From Amphibalanus amphitrite (taxonomy: Eukaryota > Arthropoda > Thecostraca > Balanomorpha > Balanidae), in contig NW_024881505.1 of NCBI RefSeq assembly GCF_019059575.1, positions 1,879,501 through 1,943,500 of the forward strand: a stretch of DNA of 64,000 nt, in the 5' to 3' direction. Below, piece by piece: positions 43,995 through 53,739 of the stretch (the stretch's first letter is position 1; the number at the start of each line of letters is the position of its first letter). The notes under the pieces were generated by a model. The model was given only the letters and a program-made list of their open reading frames with translations. It searched no databases and had not been told where the DNA came from. Made by a program: the position numbers and the translations under genes.

Positions 43995-45107
43995 ATGGCT
44001 CATCCGGAAACGTCCCGCTCGCATGCTTCCGCTTCTGCCCCCTCTAACACCATGATAGATGCAATGATGCAAGGCTTTGGCATTCTTAAAAACCAGCTAA
44101 TGACAAATCAATCAGTATCCGGTAAACACCATTTTGACGGAACAAACGGTGATCATTTTTGCAAATGGCTAGCCGAAATGGACAACCTATATATGGCGCT
44201 CAAAGGCGACGAGGAACAAACTCTTTGGGCCGCTAGTCAAACACTCAAAGGCACAGCTCTCGATTACTTTCATGAAGTTTCTTCGTCTGTTGACTCTTGG
44301 GCACGCTTCAAAGCTCTCATGACCCAACGTTATCACTATCTTGACGACTCAGACACAGCCAAACAAAAGCTCCAGACGTTCGTACAAAGACCAAACGAAT
44401 CCATCCCTCTCTATGCAGAACGACTTCAGACACTCTCCCGACGGGCATACAAGGACAAAATAGACGAGTCCAGCGTAGTAGAGGCGATCACTAGGACATT
44501 CATCAATGGTATCACCGACAGAAAACTCCAGGAACGTATAGCGACCCGCCGACCAAAGACCCCAATGGAGGCATATCACATAGCCATGGACCAGATTAAA
44601 TTGATGACAGAACTAGCTACGTATCGCGACCACTCGAAAGGAAAACCAGAACCGATGGACTGCAACGCTGTGACACCTGCTCCCGAGCCCCCCGCGCAAA
44701 ATAGCGACCTGTCCGAGGTCAGAGATCTACTAGAAGTTCTGGTCAGACGCGGTGGCGATTCTTTCCAAGTCAGACCGCAGGTTAATCAGAGCTACCAACA
44801 ACCGAGCACCAATCCGAGATATCCACCACCGGTCAATCAACCGCCCCCGGGCCAGTTCTTCCAACGACAGCCCACTCAGCCGGGCCAACAGCGCCAGAAC
44901 TCTGGTAACTTCAGGCAGAATCCTGAGCCAAAACCGGTCTATCAGTGGACTCCTGATCACCGGCCGATCTGCTACTACTGCGGTATTATAGGCCACATGC
45001 AACGCGTCTGTCGAAAACGACAGTCGGCCAACGCTCCCATTCAGCACCCTCCGAACCAGCAACAAAGCAGGCCCAACAGAGACCAAACGCAGTCGGGAAA
45101 CATGTAA
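43995..45107 (+). CDS. gag: Gag polyprotein (env-Gypsy)
   Basis: 370 residues from the ATG at 43995; the same frame is open a few codons upstream without an ATG. A retrotransposon Gag capsid region lies at about residues 35-190 (WLAEMDNLYMALKG, LKGTALDYFHEV, FKALMTQRY). A long Pro/Gln-rich linker follows, then a single CCHC zinc knuckle CYYCGIIGHMQRVC near the C-terminus and a Gln/Asn-rich tail. It packages the RNA genome into a particle. The last codons contain a G-GGA-AAC heptamer in the gag frame, two codons before the stop, ideal for -1 frameshifting into protease. Confidence 0.9.
   Translation: MAHPETSRSHASASAPSNTMIDAMMQGFGILKNQLMTNQSVSGKHHFDGTNGDHFCKWLAEMDNLYMALKGDEEQTLWAASQTLKGTALDYFHEVSSSVDSWARFKALMTQRYHYLDDSDTAKQKLQTFVQRPNESIPLYAERLQTLSRRAYKDKIDESSVVEAITRTFINGITDRKLQERIATRRPKTPMEAYHIAMDQIKLMTELATYRDHSKGKPEPMDCNAVTPAPEPPAQNSDLSEVRDLLEVLVRRGGDSFQVRPQVNQSYQQPSTNPRYPPPVNQPPPGQFFQRQPTQPGQQRQNSGNFRQNPEPKPVYQWTPDHRPICYYCGIIGHMQRVCRKRQSANAPIQHPPNQQQSRPNRDQTQSGNM
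45095..45101 (+). promoter_or_regulatory. -1 ribosomal frameshift heptamer GGGAAAC (gag to pro)
   Basis: The heptamer fits X-XXY-YYZ and is correctly phased to the gag codons (TCG GGA AAC ATG TAA). A -1 slip enters the frame that stays open through the protease. The same heptamer is used at some retroviral gag-pro junctions. A downstream pseudoknot was not assessed. Confidence 0.7.
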
Positions 45108-45505
45108 AGCCTCACACCAATTCGGCGACAGGCGGTACAGAGACCGCCCAAATTTTGAAGATCAATGAGAACTGCCCTTACGTCGACATTTCTATCGGGA
45201 CGCACCCCTTTCATACACTTTTGGATACTGGATCGCAGCTTTCCCTTGTTAGTGAAAAGTTCGTCGAATTGTTGGACCCGTCGCTAGTGAGACCAGCAGA
45301 AAAGCAAAGAGTTACCTTGGTGTCAGCTTCTGGGCATAAACTGAAACCGACCAGATCGGTCAAAATACGAATCACGCTAGGAAAAGTGCGCATGTATCAT
45401 GACTTCGTGGTAGTGGACGATTTCAACCATGATATGATTTTGGGTATCGATTTCTTGAATGCCAGGAAAGCACTGTTGGATTTTTTGAGGATTTTGAGAT
45501 TATGA
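45101..45505 (+). CDS. Retropepsin-type protease (env-Gypsy)
   Basis: The frame is open from the frameshift site to the TGA at 45503-45505. It holds an active-site LLDTGSQLSLV and the second conserved hydrophobic-Gly motif ILGIDFLNA, the two halves of an aspartic protease monomer. It would mature Gag-Pol. The internal ATG at 45155-region is not needed if translation enters by frameshift. Next to the end is a T-run heptamer aligned for a second -1 slip. Confidence 0.8.
   Translation, partial: HVKPHTNSATGGTETAQILKINENCPYVDISIGTHPFHTLLDTGSQLSLVSEKFVELLDPSLVRPAEKQRVTLVSASGHKLKPTRSVKIRITLGKVRMYHDFVVVDDFNHDMILGIDFLNARKALLDFLRILRL
45481..45487 (+). promoter_or_regulatory. Possible second -1 frameshift heptamer TTTTTTG (pro to pol)
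   Basis: T-TTT-TTG is phased to the protease codons (GAT TTT TTG). A -1 slip enters the pol frame, whose first ATG is at 45502. Alternatively the T-run has simply lost or gained a base in this copy. Confidence 0.45.
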
Positions 45506-48189
45506 TCATTGGAAGGTACGTATACCCACTCAAAACCAAACGAGGCAAGAGCGCTAAAGAAACAAATTTAGTGAGACTCGCGGAGGACGTAGACGTCCTC
45601 CCACGTTCGGATTTGCAGGTCAAATGCGCTATCACAAAGAAAAACAAACCTGGTGAAAGTTTCGTCGTGACTCAGCTCTCATCGTCCCCGTGTTTCGAAA
45701 ATGAACCCGGTATTCTGCTACCAAACGCTGTCGTGAAACTCTCAAAAAATCGTCATATTCCCTGGGCAATTGTGAATGAAACGGGTCGGTATTTGCATCT
45801 GAGAAAAGGACAAGTTATTGGAGTAGCTACAAAATTCGACGATTCAGAAATCAAGCCGAACGTTTCAACAGTACAAAAATCAGAGGAAAAAGTGAAAGAG
45901 AACCCAGAGGACAAGAGCAAGTCATTCAAGCTAGATCATATTCCAGACGACCAAAGAGATCAATTGAAAACGCTTTTGCTTGGCAATATGGACATATTTG
46001 TGGAAAAGGATATAGAGTTAACTACGACCAACGTTACTGAAATGAGAATCAATACACAAGACCATCCCCCAACGTATCAGGCTCCCAGGCGACCGCCGCT
46101 CGCCTATCGAGAAGCGCTAGAAAAACAAATTCAGGACATGTTAGCCGCCAACGTCATCCGTCGGAGCAATTCACCGTGGATGTCACCTGTTCTGCTAGTT
46201 CCCAAAAAAGATGGCTCGCTTAGACTTTGCGTAGACTTTAGAAAGTTGAATGCTATTACAGTTAAGCCAGCAGCTAGCATCCCGTCGCCCGATGACATAT
46301 TCTTCGCGCTAGGAAAATCTAAGTTCCGCACTTGTCTGGACATGAAACAAGGTTTTTGGCAAATTCCTATCAGGGAAGAAGACAAAGAGAAGACTGCTTT
46401 TGGAACAGATGCAGGCGTGTTCGAATACAATCAATTGGCCTATGGATTGTGTGGCTCGCCAGCCGTTTTTCAAAATTGCATGAACGCTGTTTTAGGAGAC
46501 ATTCGTCATTTTGCCCTAGCGTTCGTGGACGACATCATAGTGTTCAGTGAAACGTTCGAGGACCATCTGAAACACCTAGATGAAGTGTTCAGTAGACTGC
46601 GCAAGGCCAACCTGAAATTAAAAATTTCAAAGTGCGAATTTATCAAAGATAAACTCAACTATCTGGGACATATAATTTCAAACGATGGAATTTCGGTTGA
46701 CCCCCAGAAAGTCTCAGCAATCCAAAACATGCAACCTCCCCAAAACGTGCGAGACGTCAGAAGTTTTCTCGGTATGGCATCATACTACAGAAAGTACGTT
46801 CCAAATTTCAGTAAATTAGCGAAACCTTTAAATTCACTGACAAAGAAACATGCCAGATTCCACTGGCCGCCCGGAGCGCAAAGCGCATTCGAGTCAATCA
46901 AACAAGCACTCCTCCAGGCCCCGATCTTAGCTTTCCCAGATATAACTAAACCCTTCAAGCTGTACACCGATGCTTCCCAGTACGCCTTAGGCGCAGTTTT
47001 GATGCAAGAGCAAGACGGCCAAAATCGGGTCATTCAATATATTTCACATCAGTTTTCGGAGCAAAGACTTAAATGGCCTACCATCGAACGCGAAGCATTT
47101 GCCATTGTCTATAGTTTGGAAAAACTCCGTCCGATTATCATTGGTACCGATATCACAGTTTATACCGATCACAAGCCGCTGAAACATTTGTTCACTAGTG
47201 AAATGAAAAACCCTCGCATCCAAAGATGGGCTATTATTCTCGGCGAATACGGATGCAAAATCGAGTACATTTCCGGCCCTCAGAACGTAGCAGCTGACAT
47301 GCTGTCACGACTGCACAACACCCCAGTAGCAGACGACCTGAACGACAATGAGCACCTCGACTGGCAAGGCGACTCGGTCAATGTCAATGTAGTCGATAAC
47401 CAGGTACAAATCGAGGCGGACGAACAAGATTCCACTCAGAAACCACCAGACTATCACGGTATCGACGCAGATTCGTTACGGAAAGCACAACGGAACGACC
47501 CAGAATCGAAACAAATTATAGCGGACCTTCAGTCAAACGATGAAAGCAATCCAAATAGCCAGAGGTATTGTTTGGACGACGGACTCCTATATCACATAGA
47601 GAAAAGTACAAAAACCCGGCCGCTTACTAAACTCCAACTCGTCCTGCCGCCCGAATTTAGGAAAATAGTTCTTCAGTCCGCTCATGACGGTTATTTTGGA
47701 GGTGATTTAGGAATCGAGAAAACCACAGACAAAGTGCTCAAATCGTACTATTGGCCCTCAATACTGAAAGACGTCATGCAATATGTCTCGTCATGCGACA
47801 CGTGCAACAGAAAAAGGCTCAACAAAGAAAGACGCCCAATGCAGGACATGCCTATGCCTTCAGCCCCCATGGAAATCATCGGTATAGACACGTGTGGTCC
47901 ATTTCCCATATCAGACAAAGGAAACAAATATGTATGCACGATCGTTGATCACTTCAGCGGATGGCCGGAAGCGTGGGCTATCCCAGACAAGTCGGCTAAT
48001 ACCATCGCAAAATTACTTTTGGAAGAATTCATCCCGAGACATGGCTGTCCGCGAACCATCATTAGCGATCAAGGTACGGAATATTGCAATGCGCTCCTGG
48101 ACCTAGTCAACCGTGAATTGGGAATTTCACGAGTCAGAACGTCAAGCTATCATCCCCAGTCAAACGGAAAAAACGGAGCGATTTCATAG
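45484..48189 (+). CDS. pol: Reverse transcriptase-RNase H-integrase (env-Gypsy), 5' part
   Basis: An open frame of about 900 codons (first ATG at 45502). Visible domains: reverse transcriptase with motifs VPKKDGSLRLCVD and the catalytic AFVDDIIVF (VDD codons 46525-46533); RNase H with LYTDASQYALG, an ERE motif and VYTDHKPL; integrase zinc finger H-X-H-X-CX2C (ending SCDTCNRK); integrase core with the first Asp in GIDTCGPF and the second in IISDQGTEY. The frame stops at TAG (48187-48189) just after the PQSNG motif, before the catalytic Glu, because of an indel in an A-run (48168-48173). The rest continues in another frame. As read this copy gives no full integrase. Confidence 0.9.
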   Translation, partial: FEDFEIMIIGRYVYPLKTKRGKSAKETNLVRLAEDVDVLPRSDLQVKCAITKKNKPGESFVVTQLSSSPCFENEPGILLPNAVVKLSKNRHIPWAIVNETGRYLHLRKGQVIGVATKFDDSEIKPNVSTVQKSEEKVKENPEDKSKSFKLDHIPDDQRDQLKTLLLGNMDIFVEKDIELTTTNVTEMRINTQDHPPTYQAPRRPPLAYREALEKQIQDMLAANVIRRSNSPWMSPVLLVPKKDGSLRLCVDFRKLNAITVKPAASIPSPDDIFFALGKSKFRTCLDMKQGFWQIPIREEDKEKTAFGTDAGVFEYNQLAYGLCGSPAVFQNCMNAVLGDIRHFALAFVDDIIVFSETFEDHLKHLDEVFSRLRKANLKLKISKCEFIKDKLNYLGHIISNDGISVDPQKVSAIQNMQPPQNVRDVRSFLGMASYYRKYVPNFSKLAKPLNSLTKKHARFHWPPGAQSAFESIKQALLQAPILAFPDITKPFKLYTDASQYALGAVLMQEQDGQNRVIQYISHQFSEQRLKWPTIEREAFAIVYSLEKLRPIIIGTDITVYTDHKPLKHLFTSEMKNPRIQRWAIILGEYGCKIEYISGPQNVAADMLSRLHNTPVADDLNDNEHLDWQGDSVNVNVVDNQVQIEADEQDSTQKPPDYHGIDADSLRKAQRNDPESKQIIADLQSNDESNPNSQRYCLDDGLLYHIEKSTKTRPLTKLQLVLPPEFRKIVLQSAHDGYFGGDLGIEKTTDKVLKSYYWPSILKDVMQYVSSCDTCNRKRLNKERRPMQDMPMPSAPMEIIGIDTCGPFPISDKGNKYVCTIVDHFSGWPEAWAIPDKSANTIAKLLLEEFIPRHGCPRTIISDQGTEYCNALLDLVNRELGISRVRTSSYHPQSNGKNGAIS
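48168..48173 (+). other. Frameshifting A-run in integrase
   Basis: Six A residues; the frames before and after differ by one base, consistent with one extra A. It separates the PQSNG motif from the catalytic Glu region. It could be a true mutation or a homopolymer sequencing error. Confidence 0.8.
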
Positions 48190-49330
48190 GTGCATGAATG
48201 ATATGATTAGGAAACAAATTAGCGAAGACCAAACAAAGTGGGATGAAGTTTTGCAACCATGTTTAGGCGCTTACAGGGTGAGCAAAAACGAGTCTACTAA
48301 GTACTCACCCTATTTTATCATGTATGGTAGAGACCCCGTTCTGCCTGTTGACACGCTCCTGCAACCTAGATTGCGGTACTTTGGTGAAGATTACGTTCCA
48401 ACAATGTTCGAGCATTTGCATAATGCTTATTCACACGTAGTAGAAAACATGCAGGAAGCTAGAGATCGGAACAAAGCTCTTATTGCGAGGAACGCGACCC
48501 CTTCAGATTTTGCACCAGGTGACCTTGTTTACTATTTTGATCCTTCAGTACAACCGGGTGATACTCCCAAATTCACGCTACCGTGGAAAAACCACTTCCG
48601 AATAGTCTCAAAATCAGGTCCCGAGAACTATTACATCAAAAACATGTTAACGGGGAAATCAAAATTAGTGCATTCAGAAAACTTGCGTAGGAAGGACGAG
48701 AACGATGTTTGGGACAGAGTTTATGATGCAGTAAAACGCCCCCTACAGGTAGGCATCCGCCCAGAAGAGGAACCTACTCGCCAGCAACCACTCCGTGCGG
48801 CCAGGTTACCGTTCGGTGACCAACCCTGGTTTGCTTCTATGAGCACACCAAACCCCACAGACAAATCAAGAGAAGGCACTGCAGATATCCAGGGAAAGGA
48901 CAGCGGTCCTACCCCTGAGACCCCTTCAGTAGCAATAGGTGACCCCAGTGTTATTAACTCGCCACAGTCACCGGACAATGGTGAGCATGGTCAGTTACCG
49001 CCGCTACCACAGAGGCTACATGGATACAACCTCAGGTCTCGAGCTCAAACGAACGAGCCTCTAGAAGGGTATGAATACGTACGGAGACCTTACGTAAGGA
49101 AACGAGATGACAGCTTTGATGAGTGCCCGCCAGACAAGAGGCCTAAGGTCCAATCGGAAACTGACTGCCTGGCAGTGATAGCTAGCGGTCCAAATGACGC
49201 TGAAGTCCAACAGCCATTTGCCGAGATGACTCACCATGATCACAGTGATTCATCAAATTGGTTACCGAAAGCCCACATGTTTCTTGTATATACATTGACT
49301 ATGGCTCTTCTTAGCCCTAGCCCAATGTGA
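48174..49330 (+). pseudogene. Integrase C-terminal part and long pol tail (env-Gypsy)
   Basis: The open frame after the A-run break has the integrase core's third catalytic region, the LGAYRVSKNESTKYSPYFIMYG segment typical of Ty3/Gypsy integrases, an SH3-like C-terminal segment (FAPGDLVYYFDP, NYYIKNMLTGKSKLVHSENL), and a 200-residue polar tail with a YNLRSR motif. The far C-terminus is hydrophobic (FLVYTLTMALL). Labelled a pseudogene piece because translation from pol cannot reach it without a frame change. Confidence 0.8.
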
Positions 49331-49340
49331 TATATGGTCG

Positions 49341-49356
49341 TTGTGTTGTGTTCCAG
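49341..49356 (+). promoter_or_regulatory. Putative splice acceptor before env
   Basis: TTGTGTTGTGTTCCAG lies just before the env ATG (49359). Errantiviral env is known to be made from a spliced RNA; use of this site is inference. Confidence 0.4.
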
Positions 49357-49358
49357 AC

Positions 49359-49901
49359 ATGGCAGTCACAACGATGCTGTACGGATGGCTGCTGCTGCTC
49401 ATGGTAACAAAAACGCTTAACATTGCTTACTGCTCTGCTGCCCCTACTGACCCCGGACATCTATTCATCCCGCTAGGAAAAACTTACCCAAGCTATAGTT
49501 CATGGGCTATCACCCTCTCAATCAGCATGCAACCCTACCGCCAAGATGTCCGAGAGATCAATGATGCTACCGACCAACTCTTCCGCACCGCAAGAACGCT
49601 GATTACAAATCACCCGCCGCCTGCCAATGCCACCGCTGCTGACCCAGCTCATGCTTCTCTAACTGTATCGCTCAAACATCTGTCCCACTCCATTGGTCAG
49701 CTGCAAACAGAGGAGAACCATCTCGTCAACACATTTCGTGACCTGCTGTCCATCCCTGAGGCACGGAGTTCTGCACGTTCGGCTAACTCTGTTCGTCGAA
49801 CTGGTCGCTCCAAGCGCGTTAAGCGAGGACTCATAGATGGCATTGGAAGCGTAATGTCGTCTCTGTTTGGAACGGCCACTGAAAGTGAGATCAAGCATTT
49901 G
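49359..49901 (+). pseudogene. env: env-like ORF, N-terminal part (interrupted)
   Basis: Starts at ATG 49359 with a hydrophobic signal peptide (LYGWLLLLMVTK). Ectodomain follows with an N-glycosylation-type site, and ends shortly after a basic furin-like cleavage motif (around 49806-49826) and a small-residue-rich putative fusion peptide. This layout is that of the F-type envelope proteins of errantiviruses and related baculovirus proteins. The frame is interrupted at 49902 by a small retroelement and then runs into a TATTCA repeat and a stop (49932-49934). An intact copy elsewhere might mediate membrane fusion; this one cannot as it stands. Confidence 0.75.
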
Positions 49902-50347
49902 TATTCATATTCATATTCATATTCATATATTTAACGAATCATTCCACGTGTGTGGCTTATTGTGCGATCCGTGTTAGGTTCAGTAACATCAGTAAGTACA
50001 TGTGCAACAGAAAGAACAGAGAACGAGTGACCAGAGACAAAGACGAAATTGACGACTAGACGATACAAATTTCAGGGCAGTGCATGTTCATCGAGCATAG
50101 CCGTGAGACGGGCACGGGTGCGAGAAGACCTAAGTTGTTGCGGCAGGCGGTTCCAAGTTGCGGCCGCTCTGTAGGAGAAACTTCGCCGCGACATACTGAG
50201 GCGAAAACCAGGTAACTCAAGTACCCCCGTACTGCTGGCGCGCGTCGTTCGCGCACTGACATCAGCCCGGTACGAAAACAGTGCGCGGGTGGCAGTAGGA
50301 GCGCGGAAGTCATTCAAGGCCCGGTGTATGGCCATACAGTTGATTTG
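49902..50347 (-). mobile_element. Truncated non-LTR retroelement inserted in env
   Basis: A 446-bp insertion including a 5-bp target duplication ATTTG (49897-49901 and 50343-50347). The minus-strand 3' end is a TGAATA repeat tail; the inside (minus strand, 50080-50300) codes for a typical CR1-like RT C-terminus (RSFSYRAAATWNRLPQQLRSS). The env frame resumes in phase after it once the insertion is discounted. It resembles the insertion at 213-957. Confidence 0.9.
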
Positions 50348-51934
50348 AATAATAACGTCGAGCTCATCAACGCTAAAGAGGTTGCTATGGCCCACGCATT
50401 TAACGGTACGCTTAACGTCATCAACTCCACTAGAGTAGCTACTACACAAAACCGCAAAGCCCTTCGTACTCTTCAGTCAGCGATCCGCTCGATGAGCGCA
50501 TCGCACTCGCAATTAATCAGGGCCGCCGACAATGCAGATGAACTTATCACGGTATCGCTTCGAGTAGCCGACCTTGCTGAGAACGTAAGACAAGTTACTA
50601 GAAGTCTCAACCATCTGTATACTTCGTTGGTGTCTCTCTCTGGCAAACTCGCTCTAGCCCAGGTAGGGATCCTCCACGCTGACCTTATTCATTCCCGTGA
50701 CCTCAACCGTGTCCTTCGCAAGGTGAGCAAAAGCCTTCCGGCACATTTTGCACTACCCTTTCCGCCTTCAGCTACCCGCGACTACATTCGCATTGTTAAA
50801 ACCAAGCTCATCCCCGTTGATGATGCCTTCCATGTCCTCTTTTACATCCCACTCCTTCACACGCTTCATGCGTTTGATGTTTATCGTTTCTTCCCTTATC
50901 AGGTCCCGTTCCACAACCACAACATTTCTCTCCTCTATGTCCCGAACGAACCACGCTACCTGGTTGTATCAGAGAACAGACAACAATACATTCAACCGGT
51001 CGACTCTGAAATGGAAGCTTGCCTTCTGATCAAACAACCGTTCTGCCCCCTTCATGAACCAGCCTACTCCATGGCAAATGCAGATTCGTGCGTTGTCGCA
51101 CTTTTCCGTCAAGACGAGCCAGCTATCTCTCGTCTCTGCAGCCCAATTGTCCGCCCCACGAACGACGCACCCAAGGCCCATTATCTCTCCCGGGGCACGT
51201 GGCTATTAGTCTCCCGTCCTCCCCTGTCAATTACCATCGTCTGCCCTTACAACAGCACCACGATATCTATCACGTCCCCGGTTCGCCTTCTCACCCTACC
51301 CTTGGAATGTTCTGCCTCTAGCGATTCCCTCTATCTCCCTCCTTATTACGCCAGCGAGACACACCTAAATTTCCCTGACTTTGACGACTCGTTCTTAATC
51401 TCAAATGACTCGTCACTAGTTCCACTCTGGCGCCCGCACTGGACCAGCGCCATTCCAACGGTTACGCCAGCCAACGCCTCACTCATACCTGCACTTCACG
51501 TCGCAGGTATGCCAGCTAATGCTTACTTCAACCGTCTAGAAGCCCAGCCACTCGAACAGGTTGTTGACGACACTCCTTCCGCATTCTCATATACCTGGCT
51601 GCTCATGATCACACTAACTGTTATCGCCGCTTGCTGCATGTGCTTCTGCATCAAACATTGCTGCCCCCGCTCCCTCGCTAGCTACCGCTTCCCACGCTTT
51701 GTGCCTGCTTCTGCTACTAGAGTCAACCCAGAGCCAGCCATCGAGATGGACGAGTGTTACCCCACACTTGGCCCTCCAGCTGCTCCACCGGGCAGTTTGC
51801 AAAGCCTCCGTGAAGACACCGCAGTTGACGCATCGGCGTCTCTCGGTGAGACCGTGGCCACAACGGACTTGTCGCGACGTGACCCATTTACCCGCCGACC
51901 AATTCCGCCCACACAGCTGTCGCCAGTGGTGTGA
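50348..51934 (+). pseudogene. env: env-like ORF, C-terminal part (interrupted)
   Basis: About 528 codons from the resumption of the env frame to TGA at 51932-51934. It contains heptad-like helical segments early on (VADLAENVRQVTRSLNHLY), several cysteines, multiple N-glycosylation motifs, a transmembrane helix at about 51589-51660 (WLLMITLTVIAACCMCFC) and a cytoplasmic tail of about 90 residues with Pro-rich ends. The layout suits the fusion subunit of an F-type envelope. It is disconnected from its signal peptide by the nested insertion. Confidence 0.75.
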
Positions 51935-52341
51935 GGCCGTATCAGTGTTTCCCCTTTCCCAGTGAAACGACCGCGTATGCAAGGCGCCGTGCTTGCACCG
52001 TGACGGACTATAAACTTTCGGGTCACCGTATGACCCCGCGCGACCGCTAAGTGACCGGGTCACCACCGATCCGGCCTTCGACCAACGGCAATCTCCACCA
52101 TCACGGACCACGACAACCGCTCTGGTGCTGCAGCGAGTGACCGCGCGCATACCGTGCCGTTCCGTGACGCCGACGGTCTTGCCGCGTAACCCTTCGTCGC
52201 GTTACTTCCCGGTGCCCGCCCACCCTCCCCACGCGTCGTGTTCTGTAGTTAACAGTGTTCGTTCTGTGTCGTGTTTCCCCACCGTGTCCTCCGCCCTTCA
52301 GGCGCCGGACCCTGCTTTGGCTTACCCAAAGCTCTCGCCCT
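51935..52341 (+). other. 3' untranslated segment of env-Gypsy
   Basis: GC-rich, without a supported ORF, between env and the polypurine tract. Confidence 0.6.
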
Positions 52342-52355
52342 GGGTGGGGGAGGTA
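52342..52355 (+). other. Polypurine tract (env-Gypsy)
   Basis: GGGTGGGGGAGGTA abuts the 3' LTR. Confidence 0.8.
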
Positions 52356-53149
52356 TGTAAGATGAGATGATGTACTCTCTCCGATTTATGTTTATGGTGC
52401 AATCTAGCGTAGTTCTATACTAATTACCTGTAGCGTTACCTGCGTGACGGCCATATCATAATTGCATAATCGACACCACACCAACGTTGCAGTCAGGTTA
52501 ACTTCACTTTTATATTCGGTATATTTTACGTAGCTCCAGTTCTATGATCTGTATATTTAATGTAACTCGGCCGCGCGCCCAGCCCGCCACGACGGTGCCG
52601 CTGAGTCGCGCCAGCCTGTCGCGCGCCATCCGTCATTCATGCCGGCCCGCGCAGAATAGTGACCTGGTTAATGTCCGACAATGCTTCCGACGTGTTTCTT
52701 AGAACGATATCATGCTACGCCCCCCCCTCAACCACGGTGCCAGCGTGTGACGATTGGCAACTCACTTGACACGTGTTTCCTGGGAGCTACCAGAGAGCCG
52801 AGGGGCGGTGACCTAGTAATAGCCAATCACGAGACGAGTCTCAAAGCGAAAATGTTTTAATCCAATAGCGGGCCGTCATGCAGGATAGTTTTACGTTCTA
52901 GTATGTAGTAGAAACTAGGTCGGGTGAGCCGAGCTGAGAGCACCCCGGCAAAGGGAAATTCAGAAGACCCCCGAGTCCCAGAGCCATCGGACGTGTACCA
53001 TCTGCTCCGTGTGCCGACACCGTAGCCGATCACCCTGCTCTGTGTTGTGCTGCTCAAATACAACTCGACCGGAAGACCGTCGTCTCTGACGAGGACCGCC
53101 AACAACACGAAGTGCCCCGCTCTGGGCACGAGAACACACACGTGTTACA
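52356..53149 (+). repeat. 3' LTR of the env-Gypsy element
   Basis: 794 bp; see the 5' LTR for the two differences seen. Its last bases supply a TAA stop (minus strand, 53145-53147) to the neighbouring host-like exon. Confidence 0.95.
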
Positions 53150-53314
53150 AGCTGAGCCAAAGGCTGCTAAGCGCGAAACTCAAGCACCATGCGGCCATGG
53201 CTAATACAAATGCAACGAAGCTGTAACCGCGGTTCTGTGTGATAACTTCTTTTTTCTGCATGATACGAAACGTCGTGTTTCTAGACAACAGATAACAGAT
53301 GGGAATGATCGTTA
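53145..53314 (-). CDS. Terminal exon of a host-like membrane-protein gene
   Basis: On the minus strand an acceptor (TTTCTCTTTTCATAG) is followed at 53314 by an exon with a short hydrophobic segment (TIIPICYLL), a basic loop, and a transmembrane helix (YSFVAFVLAMAAWCLSFALS). The reading phase matches the exon at 53410-53555 (1+2 nt). The frame reads into the env-Gypsy 3' LTR and stops at TAA 53145-53147. Without the retrotransposon the frame would run about seven more codons into MITE-like sequence before a TGA. I do not recognise the protein family. The GC and codon use differ from the transposons around it. Confidence 0.55.
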
Positions 53315-53409
53315 CTATGAAAAGAGAAATGTAAAATATATGTATCGACTGATTGCAGCAATATAACACAGCAGTGCGTGCGTTCCTGTATACATATAGC
53401 TGCGCTAAC

Positions 53410-53555
53410 CTTGGCTGCGGTCCGGGTTGAGCTGCTGCTGCGCGACTTCTTCAGTAAGCGGCGGCAAATTGGCTGGCTGCCACGGCCTGTCACTGTAGGT
53501 GTAAACCAGCAGCACCAGAAAGAACCCGCTGGCCATAGACAGAACAGCTGTGCAC
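53410..53555 (-). CDS. Upstream exon of the same host-like membrane-protein gene
   Basis: 146 bp between an acceptor (TGCGTCTCCATTTCAG, ending at 53556) and a donor (CCAAG|GTTAGC at 53410/53409). It encodes a transmembrane helix (LSMASGFFLVLLVYTY) followed by a polar loop (PLTEEVAQQQLNPDRSQ). It starts in phase 2 and ends in phase 1, agreeing with the next exon. The 95-bp intron is small, as is common in invertebrates. Earlier exons were not found in this window. Unidentified family; possibly a small multi-pass protein of the secretory pathway, by inference from hydrophobicity only. Confidence 0.55.
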
Positions 53556-53739
53556 CTGAAATGGAGACGCACAAATATAATCAAGGAACAATTTCGGTAT
53601 TCCGTTGGACGCGTGCCATAAGTAAGAAAAGAGTCCATTGACAAACTTGTGGAACTTTTCAGGATTCGTATGTGATTTGTATGTTGGTTTACGAACTGAT
53701 TTCCTTATGACCCATTTACTTCACTCCGTGAATGGATAT

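Larger units (their letters stand above)
42299..53149 (+). mobile_element. env-bearing Ty3/Gypsy LTR retrotransposon (errantivirus-like)
   Basis: A 10.85-kb element with LTRs of 793 and 794 bp, TG...CA ends and a 4-bp target duplication AGCT (42295-42298 and 53150-53153). Order: 5' LTR, primer site, an unknown Cys-rich leader ORF, gag, protease, RT-RNase H-integrase, an env-like ORF, polypurine tract, 3' LTR. One substitution and one indel were seen between LTRs, so insertion is recent. It is defective as read: a frameshift in integrase and a nested insertion in env. Confidence 0.95.
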
